NCBI GenBank assembly: GCA_934249215.1
Contig: CAKQKN010000014.1
Coordinates: 1 to 52,536 of the forward strand
DNA length: 52,536 nt
From: an uncultured Clostridia bacterium
Lineage (GTDB): Bacteria; Bacillota; Clostridia; Christensenellales; Borkfalkiaceae
Reading direction: 5' to 3'
The notes under the pieces were generated by a model. The model ran no database searches and had not been told where the DNA came from. It saw nothing but the letters and a program-made list of their open reading frames with translations. Below are positions 25,651 through 34,855 of the stretch, piece by piece (within the stretch, counting starts at the first letter, position 1; the number at the start of each line of letters is the position of its first letter). A program made the position numbers and the translations under genes.

Positions 25651-26811
25651 CTATTCTTCGCCTGAAGTAAGGCGCAGAAGCGTTTGTTCGAATCCGTATT
25701 TTTCTTTGAGTTTTAAAAGACTTTCGCGGTTTGCGCGTCGTGGCTGTTTTTTCAAAACCGCGCGTATCATAAGGTTTTTCGGCGTGCTTTCGAAACCGAC
25801 GAATTCGACGACGTCGACCTCGTATCCGAAATCTTCGAGAACGCAGGCGCGAATCGAGTCGGTCAGCATTGCGGAAAACCGTTCCTTTATGAGCCCGTAT
25901 TTTAAAAGCGGGGCAAAGTCGTTTCCGTCGCCGTCGGGATTCTTTATCGAAAGGTTGATTTCGTGCTGACAGCAGGGGACGGAAAATATGTGCTTAACTT
26001 TATGTTTTATCGCGTAATCGAGTGCGTAGTCGGTCGCCACGTCGCAAGCGTGGAGCGAAACGATCATGTCGATTTTTTCGTCGTAAAGCACGTCTTTCGT
26101 AACGTCGCTCCGAACGAAAGTCAGGTTGTCGTATCCGTAACTTTTTGCAATCCCGTTGCACTTTTCGACGACGTCCGATTTGAGATCGTAACCGATGATT
26201 TTTGCGTTTATCTTGCGGATTTTCGTGAAATAATAATACAGAATGAACGTGAGATAAGATTTTCCGCACCCGAAGTCGAGGACGGTCAGATCGCTATCCG
26301 CATAGTCTTTGAAACAGTCGTCAACCGTTTCGATGAAGCGGTTGATCTGTCTGTATTTGTCGTTCATTCCCTTAACGACCTTAAAGTCGGGGGTGAAGAT
26401 TCCGAGGTCGACGAGCGCCGGAACGGGTTCGCCTTCGCCGAGAATGAATTCTTTTTCGCGGTTATGCGACTCGCTCGTTTTTTCGCGTTTGACGTCCGCG
26501 GAGTTCTTTCGCCTGACGATCTTTCCGTTTTTCAGAAAATACGTCGTCGTTCCGTCTGTGAGACAGACGGAAATCTGCGCGAAAAAGGGGATGATTTCGC
26601 GCTCGAAATAAGTCGAAAGCTCTTCGCACGATAGATTCAGGTGAAAAACCTGCGCGCCTTTGAAGCGCTCGGCTTGCCACATTTTTTTGCCTTTGATCTC
26701 GACGGGGCGGACGACGATTTTCTTATATTCGTTCGTTTTTTGCGGGTCGCTCGCCGTTGTTTTAATCGTTTGCGCTCGCTCGTCGATGAGTAGTTTTGAT
26801 ATCTCGTTCAT
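25651..26811 (-). CDS. class I SAM-dependent methyltransferase (Methyltransf_32-like)
   Basis: This 386-residue protein carries the SAM motif LTVLDFGCGKSYLTF about residue 175. Then come acidic IIGYDLKSDVV, FVRSDVT, IVSLHACDVATDYALDYAI and HIFSVPCCQHEINL. The DFGCGKSYLT and SVPCCQHE signatures are those of a family related to tRNA and small-molecule methyltransferases. The N-terminal 140 residues form a separate domain that may bind the substrate. The start follows GGAGAGG. It has its own promoter. The substrate is unknown; an RNA target is a reasonable guess. Confidence 0.75.
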   Translation of the reverse strand: MNEISKLLIDERAQTIKTTASDPQKTNEYKKIVVRPVEIKGKKMWQAERFKGAQVFHLNLSCEELSTYFEREIIPFFAQISVCLTDGTTTYFLKNGKIVRRKNSADVKREKTSESHNREKEFILGEGEPVPALVDLGIFTPDFKVVKGMNDKYRQINRFIETVDDCFKDYADSDLTVLDFGCGKSYLTFILYYYFTKIRKINAKIIGYDLKSDVVEKCNGIAKSYGYDNLTFVRSDVTKDVLYDEKIDMIVSLHACDVATDYALDYAIKHKVKHIFSVPCCQHEINLSIKNPDGDGNDFAPLLKYGLIKERFSAMLTDSIRACVLEDFGYEVDVVEFVGFESTPKNLMIRAVLKKQPRRANRESLLKLKEKYGFEQTLLRLTSGEE

Positions 26812-26830
26812 ATGTTTTTCCTCTCCGATT

Positions 26831-26859
26831 ATTGTAATTCATTTTCGCGCTTTGGGCAA
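26831..26859 (-). promoter_or_regulatory. promoter of the methyltransferase gene
   Basis: On the minus strand TTGCCC (26859-26854) and TACAAT (26836-26831) are 17 bp apart, 20 bp before the start codon. Confidence 0.6.
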
Positions 26860-26903
26860 AGATTTGGACGGCAATCGCGAAAAAAAGTTCGAAAAAGGGC
26901 AAA

Positions 26904-28055
26904 ATGGCGGCGAAAGGTATACCGCGGGCATTTTCTTTGCAAAATATAAGTATGACAGGGTTTGTTTTTTCAAAAAAAACGGCGGCGGCTTCTGTTCTGC
27001 TCGTCGCGGTCGCTTTTTTTTCGCACGGCAAATTGTCGGCCGTTTCCGCTTTGGCGCCTCTCACCGTTGTTGCCGACGGTCGGAAATACGTCTTTTTTCA
27101 GCCCGAGCTCAAAATTAAAAACGGCGGGTACGCACTTTCGGGGCTTGACGAAATCGTCGATCGGATATATCTCGACACGCTCGAAAAACCCGTGGACGCG
27201 AAGATAAATTTCACGCCCGGGCAGGATAAGACCTTTTCTATAACGCGCGAAAAAAAAGGAAAGGAAGTGAATCAGGCGCGCCTTAAAGCGGAAATTCTCT
27301 TTGCTCTCGACTCGGGAAAAAGAAAAGTCACGGTTGGCGCGGACGTTCTCACGCCCGAAATAACGGAAGCGTATCTTCGCGAAGAAACGATTTTAAGAGC
27401 GCGCTTTACGACGTATTACGGCTCGTCCTCGGCAGAGAGAAAAAACAACGTGGAACTCGCTTGCAAAAGTCTGAACGGTGCGATAATCGACTCCGAGGGC
27501 AGTTTATCGTTTAACGAAAAGGTTGGCGAGCGCACTGAAGAGCGCGGATATAAGACGGCGAAAATCATCGTCGACGGCAAGTTCGCCGACGGGCTCGGCG
27601 GGGGAGTGTGTCAGGTTTCCACGACGCTGTATAATTCTGCGCTTAGGGCGGGGCTTTCCGTCGAAGAATACCACCCTCATTCGCTCGTCGTGTCTTACGT
27701 ACCGCCGTCGTTCGACGCGATGGTCAGCGGGACGTCATGCGATCTCAAGATAAAAAACGATACGGGTCGGCGGATTTATCTTGAGGCGAATGCCGACGGA
27801 ACGAACGTCACGATTACTTTTTACGGGATAGCCCGCGAATTCGAATATCGTTTTTCATCGACGGTGGATGACGTTCTGCACGCGAAAACGCAGATCGTGG
27901 AGCGAAACAGTGGAATCAAACAGATAAACCCAAAAGACGGAATTAAAAGTTCGGCGTACGTCTCCGTGTTCAAGGGCGGCGTTCTCGTATCGTCGAGAAA
28001 ACTGCGTAGCGACGTTTACGCCCCGATCGACGGAATCGTTTACGCCGAAGAATAA
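26904..28055 (+). CDS. VanW-family protein
   Basis: This 383-residue protein has an N-terminal membrane segment (TAAASVLLVAVAFFSH), a poorly conserved extracellular domain and the C-terminal VanW domain. The domain's hallmark is SLNGAIIDSEGSLSFNEKVGERTEERGYKTAKII..GLGGGVCQVSTTLYNSALRAGLSVEEYHPHS. VanW proteins accompany some vancomycin-resistance clusters, but are common in Clostridia without them; no van genes lie nearby. The role is probably cell-wall related. I kept the ATG at 26904, behind AAAAAGGG. An ATG at 26952 has no ribosome site. Confidence 0.85.
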   Translation: MAAKGIPRAFSLQNISMTGFVFSKKTAAASVLLVAVAFFSHGKLSAVSALAPLTVVADGRKYVFFQPELKIKNGGYALSGLDEIVDRIYLDTLEKPVDAKINFTPGQDKTFSITREKKGKEVNQARLKAEILFALDSGKRKVTVGADVLTPEITEAYLREETILRARFTTYYGSSSAERKNNVELACKSLNGAIIDSEGSLSFNEKVGERTEERGYKTAKIIVDGKFADGLGGGVCQVSTTLYNSALRAGLSVEEYHPHSLVVSYVPPSFDAMVSGTSCDLKIKNDTGRRIYLEANADGTNVTITFYGIAREFEYRFSSTVDDVLHAKTQIVERNSGIKQINPKDGIKSSAYVSVFKGGVLVSSRKLRSDVYAPIDGIVYAEE

Positions 28056-28067
28056 GCAAAAAGGCAA

Positions 28068-28370
28068 CGGCTACACGATCGACGCTTCGGCTGCCCGCGT
28101 CGGCGGAAGCGGGAGATATGAGGCGTTGATTCAGGTCAACCCGTATTCCGACACGCAAACGAATAAGTCTTACGTCGTTGAAATTTCCGATCTTAACATG
28201 GTCGGCAACAACGGTTATCAGAGCGACGACGTTTATAAGGAACGGAACGGTGGGACGATGTATTATCGCAACCATATGGCTATCCGTATCGGTAACGAAG
28301 GATATCACGCGGTAATGTATCCCACCGTCAAAAACGTGCAGATAAGCGGTTATTCCCGTTTGCGAAAAAG
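28068..28370 (+). pseudogene. fragment of a secreted-type protein
   Basis: Directly after the VanW stop an open frame without a usable start reads GNGYTIDASAARVGGSGRYEA and continues through VVEISDLNMVGNNGYQSDDV to about 28365. The repeated short strands with Asn, Gly and Tyr resemble beta-helix or adhesin-like surface proteins. It lacks a start, a signal peptide and an end of its own; the sequence then joins a MATE remnant. It is best read as one piece of a recombined gene graveyard. Confidence 0.5.
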
Positions 28371-28660
28371 CGACGAGAATAGCTTCCATCGACTACGTAT
28401 TTATGGGGTTCAGCGTTGCCGTTCAAGGCGTCTTGCAAGCCTTACGCTATGCGTTCAGACCGTTTCTCACCGCTCTTTTGCGGTTCGTCGTGTTCGTGTT
28501 CCCGATAGCTTATCTGTTCACGCTTTCGCCTGACGTCACGAGCGTCGTGTGGTGGACGTTCCCGATTTCGGAGTTCTTGACGGCGGTCGTTTCGTTCTTT
28601 ATTTTGACTGACGTCCTGAAAAAAAGATTGACGTGCTTAAATAGGATAAAAATGAAGAAT
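28370..28660 (+). pseudogene. MATE-family efflux transporter, C-terminal remnant
   Basis: The frame through ATG 28403 reads ASIDYVFMGFSVAVQGVLQA, then a hydrophobic FRPFLTALLRFVVFVFPIAY helix, VVWWTFPISEFLTAVVSFFIL and KKRL. This matches the last two or three helices of MATE multidrug transporters. All upstream helices are missing. The remnant starts in mid-protein at the join with the secreted-protein fragment and ends near the terminator. It is not functional. Confidence 0.65.
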
Positions 28661-28712
28661 AAAAAAATGAGCCTACATGCCGATAATCGACATATAGGCT
28701 CTCTTTTATATA
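28661..28712. terminator. bidirectional terminator enclosing the GATAATCGAC element
   Basis: Stem GAGCCTA/TAGGCTC (28669-28675, 28695-28701) with extra ATG/CAT pairs, an A7 run on the left and TCTTTTATAT on the right. It serves the Na/Pi gene on the minus strand. Confidence 0.75.
28682..28707 (+). repeat. intergenic GATAATCGAC element, copy 6
   Basis: GATAATCGACATATAG, GCTCT, CTTTT. The first half forms the loop and TATAGGCTC the 3' arm of the terminator. Confidence 0.75.
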
Positions 28713-28715
28713 TTT

Positions 28716-30398
28716 TTATTCGTTCTCCGTCTGTGAGCCCGTCGGGTTGGTAATGCTGTAGCCCACGTTTACGAGATGGTCGGCAACACGCTCGAGTCCC
28801 GATATGATCGACGAGTAATAAGGACTGCAATCGATACTGCAAGCACCCTCGGCAAGCCTTGTGAAATGGCTCGAAGTAAGTTCTTTTTTCAAGGTGTCGG
28901 CTTTGTCCTCGAGTTCGGAAAGTTCGGGGAGTAAATCTTTGTCGAGATTTTCGAAAGCGACTTTGGAAACCTTGAACATATCTGTTATCGTCGCAAACAT
29001 AAGCCGCAGTTTTTCCTGCGCTTCGTTCGAGAAAGTGATTTTTTTGTCGTGCATTTCTTCGGCTATTTCGAAGAGGTTTTCGGCGTGGTCGCCGATACGC
29101 TCGACGTCGTTCAGGACGTGGAAATACGAACCGATGAGTTTTTCGTCCGACTGTTCGACTTCTGGCGAGAGGTTGATAAGAAATTTTGTCAGCGCGCTGT
29201 TCGTAAAGTCGATCACGTGCTCCGTTTCTTCGATCTTTTCGCCGTTTTCGACGCTACTCGTTTCCATTGCGGAAAACGAAAGTCTTATGTTGTCCTCGGC
29301 AAGGTCGAGCATATAATCGATTTCCTTTTTGACCTGCATCAAAGCAACCGCAGGCATTGCGAGAAGTCGATTGTCCACGTAGCGGAGAGTAAGTTCTTTT
29401 TCTTCGTCCTTTTTGTCCTTAATGACGAATTCGGAAAATCTGACGAGTTGTTTAACGAACGGCAGGAGCATGCATGTCGTCGTCACGTTGAATACCACGT
29501 GGAAAAACGATATGCGCATCTGAAGCGCGGTGCGGCTCGTTCCCGGGAAAATGCTCGTCAGAAGGTGGACGATCTGATTGCGGAATATCCATATTATCAC
29601 GGTAAACAACACGGTGCCGATTACGTTGAAAGTGAAGTGAATAAGCGCGACGCGCTTGGAGTTCGAGTTTGCGCCGACCGACGCGAGCAGCGCCGTCACG
29701 CACGTTCCGATGTTTGCGCCGAGGACGATGAACAAAGCGAGATCGATCGGAAGGACCTGCGTTCCGACCATTGTGATCACGACGCCCGTTGCCGCGGAGG
29801 AACTTTGGATGAGAGCGGTGAAAATCGCGCCGATGAGAATGAGAAGCAAGGGGAAGTTCATCGCGCTGAAGATTTTCGTAAACATTTCTTCGACGAGCGC
29901 GTTGCCGAATGCCTGTTCGCTGCTCATAATGTTCAGCCCGACGAAAATCATTCCGAGACCGCAGCAAAGATTTCCCGCGATCTTAACTTTTTCCTGTTTC
30001 GTAAAGCTCATCATGACGCCCGTAAACGCGAGCAGATACATTGCCATGTTGAAATAGTCGTTTTTTAGCGCGACGAGCACGCCCGTTATCGTCGTTCCGA
30101 TATTCGCGCCCATAATGATCGGCGTCGCTTGCATAAGCGTCATAACGCCCGCGTTGACAAGACCGATTATCATAACCGTCGTCGCCGAAGAACTCTGGAT
30201 GATTGCGGTAACTCCCGCGCCGATGCCCACGCCCTTGAAGCGATTGTTGCTTATCCTTTCGAGAAGTCTTTTCGTTCCGCTGCCTGCGCTTTTTTCGAGC
30301 GCGTCGCCCATAAAGTTCATTCCGACGATGAACACGCCGACACCGGCAAGAAGCCAGATAAGACTCTGGATCAACTGCCATACTTCCTGTTGTGTCAT
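28716..30398 (-). CDS. Na+/phosphate cotransporter family protein with PhoU domain
   Basis: This 560-residue membrane protein has two inverted NaPi repeats, each with the QSSS signature (Gln68-Ser71 in IIQSSSATT, and LIQSSSAATG near 200). A cytoplasmic C-terminal PhoU-like helical domain follows (ETEHVIDFTNSAL..NDVERIGDHAENLFEIAEE). It would take up phosphate driven by sodium, or regulate phosphate entry. The GANIGTT and GANIGTC segments support NptA/YjbB-type transporters. The start follows AGGAGA. It stands alone with its own promoter, and no Pho regulator is seen nearby. Confidence 0.9.
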   Translation of the reverse strand: MTQQEVWQLIQSLIWLLAGVGVFIVGMNFMGDALEKSAGSGTKRLLERISNNRFKGVGIGAGVTAIIQSSSATTVMIIGLVNAGVMTLMQATPIIMGANIGTTITGVLVALKNDYFNMAMYLLAFTGVMMSFTKQEKVKIAGNLCCGLGMIFVGLNIMSSEQAFGNALVEEMFTKIFSAMNFPLLLILIGAIFTALIQSSSAATGVVITMVGTQVLPIDLALFIVLGANIGTCVTALLASVGANSNSKRVALIHFTFNVIGTVLFTVIIWIFRNQIVHLLTSIFPGTSRTALQMRISFFHVVFNVTTTCMLLPFVKQLVRFSEFVIKDKKDEEKELTLRYVDNRLLAMPAVALMQVKKEIDYMLDLAEDNIRLSFSAMETSSVENGEKIEETEHVIDFTNSALTKFLINLSPEVEQSDEKLIGSYFHVLNDVERIGDHAENLFEIAEEMHDKKITFSNEAQEKLRLMFATITDMFKVSKVAFENLDKDLLPELSELEDKADTLKKELTSSHFTRLAEGACSIDCSPYYSSIISGLERVADHLVNVGYSITNPTGSQTENE

Positions 30399-30559
30399 GA
30401 TTTTGTTTATCTCCTGTGTGTTAAGGTGTTAAAGGGGGTGTAAGGAGCATCTTCGTGGATTGTCGAAAGCATGCGAGGTCTTTTCGCTTTTGCGCTGCGT
30501 GCTTATATTGAAAAAGTCGAAGTATTTTTCGATATAAGCATTTTTACACATAATCCCGA

Positions 30560-30588
30560 ATCGTATATATTGTACCACGATTTGTCAA
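30560..30588 (-). promoter_or_regulatory. promoter of the Na/Pi transporter gene
   Basis: On the minus strand TTGACA (30588-30583) with TACGAT 17 bp further (30565-30560) lies about 160 bp upstream of the gene. The -10 is imperfect. Confidence 0.5.
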
Positions 30589-30759
30589 CTTTTTCAACCG
30601 TTTACATGCCACATTCAAAAACACGCTTCGTTAAATTTTGCTCTTTTTGCGGCGATTCTTTCGTCGTTTTGAATGCGTTTTTTGTCTTTTTGCGGGGCGT
30701 TTCGGTTATATCCGACGGCTTAGGCTTAATAAAATATTAGGCAAATACCGCTTTTTTGC

Positions 30760-30788
30760 TTGACAAGTAAGGCACATATGCTTACACT
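30760..30788 (+). promoter_or_regulatory. promoter of the acyltransferase/glycosyltransferase operon
   Basis: TTGACA (30760-30765) and TACACT (30783-30788) are 17 bp apart. The 30790-31111 leader has a second TTGACA at 30870, a CTACTGTGAGTAG hairpin near 30951, and an AATCTAC/GTAGATT hairpin at about 31022-31043. No gene was seen in it. Confidence 0.5.
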
Positions 30789-31111
30789 AAAACACACGTT
30801 ATAAAACAAATGCGGCGTGCGAACGGGCAAAAGATAAAACTTTCGGAAAAGCAAAAAAGCATCGGATTTTTGACAAATCGGCGTAAAGGCTCAATTTTTT
30901 CGCCCTTAAAATCGCCGATATAATCGGAAATTTTGAATCGTTCTACTGTGAGTAGAGTGCGTTTTCCGCTCGGTAGAATAAGAATTTTTACGGTAGAATC
31001 GGGCTCTCTCGACCGTTTAGCAATCTACTCGCCGCGGTAGATTCCGTACTTAAAAGAGTAACGCGACGTATTCGCATAATAAAGTCAATCGGCTTTACAA
31101 AAATCTGCCGT

Positions 31112-31240
31112 ATGGATAAAATGATGACAACGAAACCGCAACGAAAACGGTTTCGGCTATGCTGCGGGCGAACGCCCGACGAAGAACCGAGTGACGAAAA
31201 AAGATTGACCGACGAAAATCGGGAACGGCGTGAAGAATGA
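31112..31240 (+). CDS. possible 42-residue charged peptide coupled to plsC-like gene
   Basis: From ATG 31112 a frame of 42 codons (MDKMMTTKPQRKRFRLCC, then an acidic/basic tail ending NRERREE) stops in a TGA that overlaps the next start codon as ATGA. That overlap is the usual form of translational coupling. No strong ribosome site precedes it. It could be a leader peptide or chance. Confidence 0.35.
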   Translation: MDKMMTTKPQRKRFRLCCGRTPDEEPSDEKRLTDENRERREE

Positions 31241-32085
31241 AAAAAGCGAAAGAAAAGAAAATCATATATTACGACGACGAACTTAACGACGAGTTTTCGA
31301 CGGCGGAAATAACCCCGAAGAAAATCGACGGCAGTTACGTGTACGTAAGAAAAGGCTTTTTTGCAAAGGTTTTTTCGTTTTTCATTTACCGTATGGTCTT
31401 TATGCCTTGGAGTTTTTTGTATCTCAAACTGAAATACGGGTTTTCGGTCAAGAATCGAAAGGCGATAAAACGGTGGATAAAGCAAGCGAAAAAACAAGGC
31501 AAGGGCGCCTTCTTTCTTTACGGAAACCATACGACGACGGACGCCGATCCGTACGTGCCGACGATGACATCTTTCCCGAAAGACGTTTTCGTCGTGGTGA
31601 ACCCCGCAAACGTGTCTATGCCGGTGCTCGGAAAACTGACGCCCTATCTCGGGGCGCTTCCGCTTCCGGACGATATGAAAGCGACGCATAATTTCATCGA
31701 CGCGATGACCGAAAGGGTTGAAAACGGTGGTGTGATTTGTATATACCCCGAGGCGCATATATGGCCCTATTGCACGTTTATCAGGGATTTCAGGGACGCG
31801 TCCTTTCGTTACCCCGTAAAATTTAATAAGCCCGTGTTTTGTTTTACGAACGTATATACGAAGCGTAAGCACGGACGGACGCCGAAGATGACGACGTACG
31901 TTGACGGACCGTTTTTTCCCGACGAAAATCTTCCCGTCGGCGAAGCTCGTAAAAAACTTCGAGACGAAGTGTTTCGTGCGATGAAAGAGCGCAGCAAGCT
32001 GTCAGATTACGACGATATCGTTTACGTCAGACGAAACGATTCGGAAGAGAAAAAAGAGAAACAATCCGGCGCTGAAAACGATTGA
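31237..32085 (+). CDS. PlsC-like 1-acyl-glycerol-3-phosphate acyltransferase
   Basis: This 282-residue protein has the catalytic NHTTTDAD (His98, Asp102) and YPEAH motif of lysophosphatidate acyltransferases. A membrane-associated FFAKVFSFFIYRMVFMPWSF segment lies ahead of the catalytic domain. It would transfer an acyl chain to a glycerol- or sugar-linked acceptor on the inner membrane face. It is first in a tight cluster with two glycosyltransferase genes, one of which is itself fused to an acyltransferase. This suggests a shared glycolipid product. Its own ribosome site is weak, consistent with coupling to the short frame before it. Confidence 0.8.
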   Translation: MKKAKEKKIIYYDDELNDEFSTAEITPKKIDGSYVYVRKGFFAKVFSFFIYRMVFMPWSFLYLKLKYGFSVKNRKAIKRWIKQAKKQGKGAFFLYGNHTTTDADPYVPTMTSFPKDVFVVVNPANVSMPVLGKLTPYLGALPLPDDMKATHNFIDAMTERVENGGVICIYPEAHIWPYCTFIRDFRDASFRYPVKFNKPVFCFTNVYTKRKHGRTPKMTTYVDGPFFPDENLPVGEARKKLRDEVFRAMKERSKLSDYDDIVYVRRNDSEEKKEKQSGAEND

Positions 32086-32122
32086 TCGACGGCTACGATA
32101 GAATAATCGGAAGGAGAAAAGA

Positions 32123-32950
32123 ATGAATATTTTGTTTTGCGGCAATTCGAAAGTATTCGACGGCGTTTTGACGTGTCTTTTGTCGATCATCGAAAGAACG
32201 CCCGAAAATCCGCAACTGAACGTGTTCGTTTTTACGATGAATCTGACTCGGATAAAAGCGGAATATACGCCGATAACCGACTCGGAGATAGACTTTTTGG
32301 ATAAAATAGTCAAAAAATGTAACCCGTCGGGGGGCGTGAAAAAGGTGGACGTGACCGACTTTTACGAAAGTCTTTTCAAGGAGTGTCCAAACGAAGGCGC
32401 CTATTGTTCGCCGTATACGCTCATCAGGCTTTTCGCCGATCTCGTACCCGAAATTCCCGACAAACTTTTATATCTCGACGCGGATATAATGTTCAACCGC
32501 GACGCAAGACTTTTGTATGACGTAGATGTTTCCGATTACGAATACGCCGCTGCGCCCGACCACTACGGGAAATATCTCATCAGATTCGACTATATAAACG
32601 CGGGCGTGCTTCTTCTCAACATGAAAAGGATTGCCGAAACGGGATTATTCGGAAAAGCGCGCGCGCTCATCGTGAAAAAGAAACTGGTTTTCGCCGATCA
32701 AAGTGCAATCATCAGAAGCACGACGAAAAAGAAACTTTTGTCGCAGAAATTCAACGACCAGAAGTTCCTTCACAAAAACACGGTGGTGCGCCATTTCAGC
32801 AAGCGCTTGTTCTGGCTGCCGTACCCGCACACCGACAATATCAAGCAGTGGCAGGTCGACAAAGTACACGAAAAATTCGGATATAAGTGCTTTGACGATA
32901 TTTACGAAAAATATTACGAGTATAAAAAGGAGTTCGCTGGTACAAAGTAA
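32123..32950 (+). CDS. family 8 glycosyltransferase
   Basis: This 275-residue retaining glycosyltransferase binds a UDP-sugar through the metal-binding DxD in LLYLDADIMF. YINAGVLLLNMK, the late HFSKRLFWLPYPHTDN segment and the FADQSAII block are GT8 hallmarks (LgtC-like). No membrane helix; probably peripheral or cytosolic. It follows the acyltransferase by 37 bases with a GGAAGGAGAA ribosome site and precedes the fusion gene. The acceptor is likely the lipid or lipid-linked sugar made by its neighbours; the sugar is unknown. Confidence 0.88.
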   Translation: MNILFCGNSKVFDGVLTCLLSIIERTPENPQLNVFVFTMNLTRIKAEYTPITDSEIDFLDKIVKKCNPSGGVKKVDVTDFYESLFKECPNEGAYCSPYTLIRLFADLVPEIPDKLLYLDADIMFNRDARLLYDVDVSDYEYAAAPDHYGKYLIRFDYINAGVLLLNMKRIAETGLFGKARALIVKKKLVFADQSAIIRSTTKKKLLSQKFNDQKFLHKNTVVRHFSKRLFWLPYPHTDNIKQWQVDKVHEKFGYKCFDDIYEKYYEYKKEFAGTK

Positions 32951-33023
32951 ACTCTTACCCGACCGATCGGCTCGTTTTGCGGTGATCGGAAAAACAAACC
33001 GTTCAAAGGAGGACACGAAAATC

Positions 33024-34832
33024 ATGAATACTACGGCAAAAGATAAAACGGCGGTAAAAACCGCGCCGATTCCCGTCTTTTACGCGTGCGACGAGGCTTT
33101 TATAAAATATGCGGCGGTATCGATCAAGTCGCTTTTGTGCAACGCGTCGAAAGACCGTTTTTATCATATTCACATACTCATAACGCATATTCCCGACGAC
33201 ATAAGGGCGCGCGTTTTGAAGCTTAAAACGGACAATTGCGAAATATTTTTCGACGACGTGAGTGAATATCTCGCTCGGCTTTCGACGAAACTTCCCCTTC
33301 GCGATTACTACTCGAAAACCACTTATTTCCGCATTTTCATTCCGGACATGTTTCCCGCTTACGACAAGGCGATCTATATCGATTCCGATACGGTCGTTGA
33401 GGGGAATATCGCCGAGTTTTTCGATATCGACGTTTCCGATTATTATCTCGGCGCCGTCACCGACAGAGTTATGACGAACGAAGAAATTTACGGCGATTAT
33501 GCCGAAAAGGTCGTCGGGATCGACAGATACGCTTTCTTCAATGCCGGTGTTTTGCTTATGAATGCCAAAACGTTGAGAGAGAAAAACATTCTCGGATCGT
33601 TTTCCGAACTTCTCGCGTTCTATAATTTCGCCGTAACGCAGGACGAAGATTATCTCAACGTTCTGTGCAAGGACAAAGTTCGGCTGATTAACCCGAGGTG
33701 GAACGCGCAGATATTCAAAGGTCTTGCGACCGACGAAGAGAATGTCGCCATTTTTCATTACAGCATGACGAGTAAGCCGTGGCACTATAAGGACTGCGCC
33801 TACGCCGATCATTTCGAAAAATACTCGAAACTCACCGATTTTTACGACGATATTTGCGAAGTTGCGAACAATTATTCCGATGCCGATCGCAAACGCGACG
33901 TCGAGTGCGGCGAAAACCTTCGCAAACTTGCCGAAAGAGAGATCGCTCGCGACGATAATTATATAAAGCGCGTGCGCGCGTCGCAGGATCCCGGGCGTGT
34001 CAAAGTGCTCGAAAAAATCGAGGAACTCGAAGCTGACGGACTGTTCGACGTCGACGTGGAGGACGACCCGCCGACGAAACCTCTTCCCGACGGAGTTGAC
34101 TTCGCTTACGAAAAATTATCGAGCAGGCTAAGGTCGAAAGCGGCGTTTTCCGCGGCGAGAGTATATCTGAACTCTGCGCTCCGCACGGGCAAACTTATCG
34201 TTCGCGATATCGTCGGCGTCGAAAATCTTCGCTCGGTCGAGGGCGGGGCGATTCTTACCTGCAATCATTTCAGCGCGCTCGACAGTTTCATAATGCAGAT
34301 GGTTTATGAAAAAGCGGACGTAAAAAAGCACAAGCTTTACAGAATTATCCGCGAGGGGAATTACACTTCGTTCAAAGGATTTTACGGATATCTGATGCGC
34401 AACTGCAACACGCTTCCGCTTTCTGCCGACTTCAAAAACATGCGCAGAATGACCGAGGCGGTCGGCAAACTTCTCAAGGATAACGGCTTCGTTCTCGTCT
34501 ATGCCGAACAGAGCATGTGGTGGAATTACCGCAAGCCCAAGCCGCTCAAAAAAGGCGCGTTTTCGCTTGCCGCGACCAACGGCGTTCCCGTCGTTCCGTG
34601 CTTTATCACCATGCGCGACGGCGACGCTTTCGGCCCCGACGGTTTCCCCGTTCAGGAATATACCGTCCATATAGGCAAGCCGATTTATCCCGCTCCCGCG
34701 CTTTCGCGTGGCGAAAACGCTCAACGCATGAAAGAGCTCAACGAGGAATGCTGGAAAGAATGCTACCAGTCGGTATACGGAATCCCGTTGAGATTTGCGA
34801 CGAAATCGGGCGGCGATAACGTTTCATATTGA
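33024..34832 (+). CDS. bifunctional GT8 glycosyltransferase - PlsC acyltransferase fusion
   Basis: This 602-residue protein joins two enzymes. Residues 1-300 are a GT8 domain: VFYACDEAFIKYAAVSIKSL, DxD in IYIDSDTVV near 119, FFNAGVLLMNAK, and the late FHYSMTSKPWHY. A helical linker with an acidic patch (DVDVEDDPP) leads to a PlsC domain from about 365 to the end. There the catalytic NHFSALD is at 413-419 and YAEQSMWWN near 494 replaces the usual EGTR, so the phosphate-binding block is altered. The start at 33024 follows AAAGGAGGA. Sugar transfer and acylation of the same product is the simplest reading. Confidence 0.85.
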   Translation: MNTTAKDKTAVKTAPIPVFYACDEAFIKYAAVSIKSLLCNASKDRFYHIHILITHIPDDIRARVLKLKTDNCEIFFDDVSEYLARLSTKLPLRDYYSKTTYFRIFIPDMFPAYDKAIYIDSDTVVEGNIAEFFDIDVSDYYLGAVTDRVMTNEEIYGDYAEKVVGIDRYAFFNAGVLLMNAKTLREKNILGSFSELLAFYNFAVTQDEDYLNVLCKDKVRLINPRWNAQIFKGLATDEENVAIFHYSMTSKPWHYKDCAYADHFEKYSKLTDFYDDICEVANNYSDADRKRDVECGENLRKLAEREIARDDNYIKRVRASQDPGRVKVLEKIEELEADGLFDVDVEDDPPTKPLPDGVDFAYEKLSSRLRSKAAFSAARVYLNSALRTGKLIVRDIVGVENLRSVEGGAILTCNHFSALDSFIMQMVYEKADVKKHKLYRIIREGNYTSFKGFYGYLMRNCNTLPLSADFKNMRRMTEAVGKLLKDNGFVLVYAEQSMWWNYRKPKPLKKGAFSLAATNGVPVVPCFITMRDGDAFGPDGFPVQEYTVHIGKPIYPAPALSRGENAQRMKELNEECWKECYQSVYGIPLRFATKSGGDNVSY

Positions 34833-34855
34833 GCCCGCCGTTAATCCGAAAATGT

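Noticed and set aside
26904..28055. Vancomycin resistance cluster
   Set aside because: VanW alone is common in Clostridia; no vanH, vanA/B, vanX, vanR or vanS is nearby.
32703..33023. N-terminal extension of the GT8-PlsC fusion
   Set aside because: It overlaps the preceding GT8 gene in another frame; AAAGGAGGA before ATG 33024 marks the true start.
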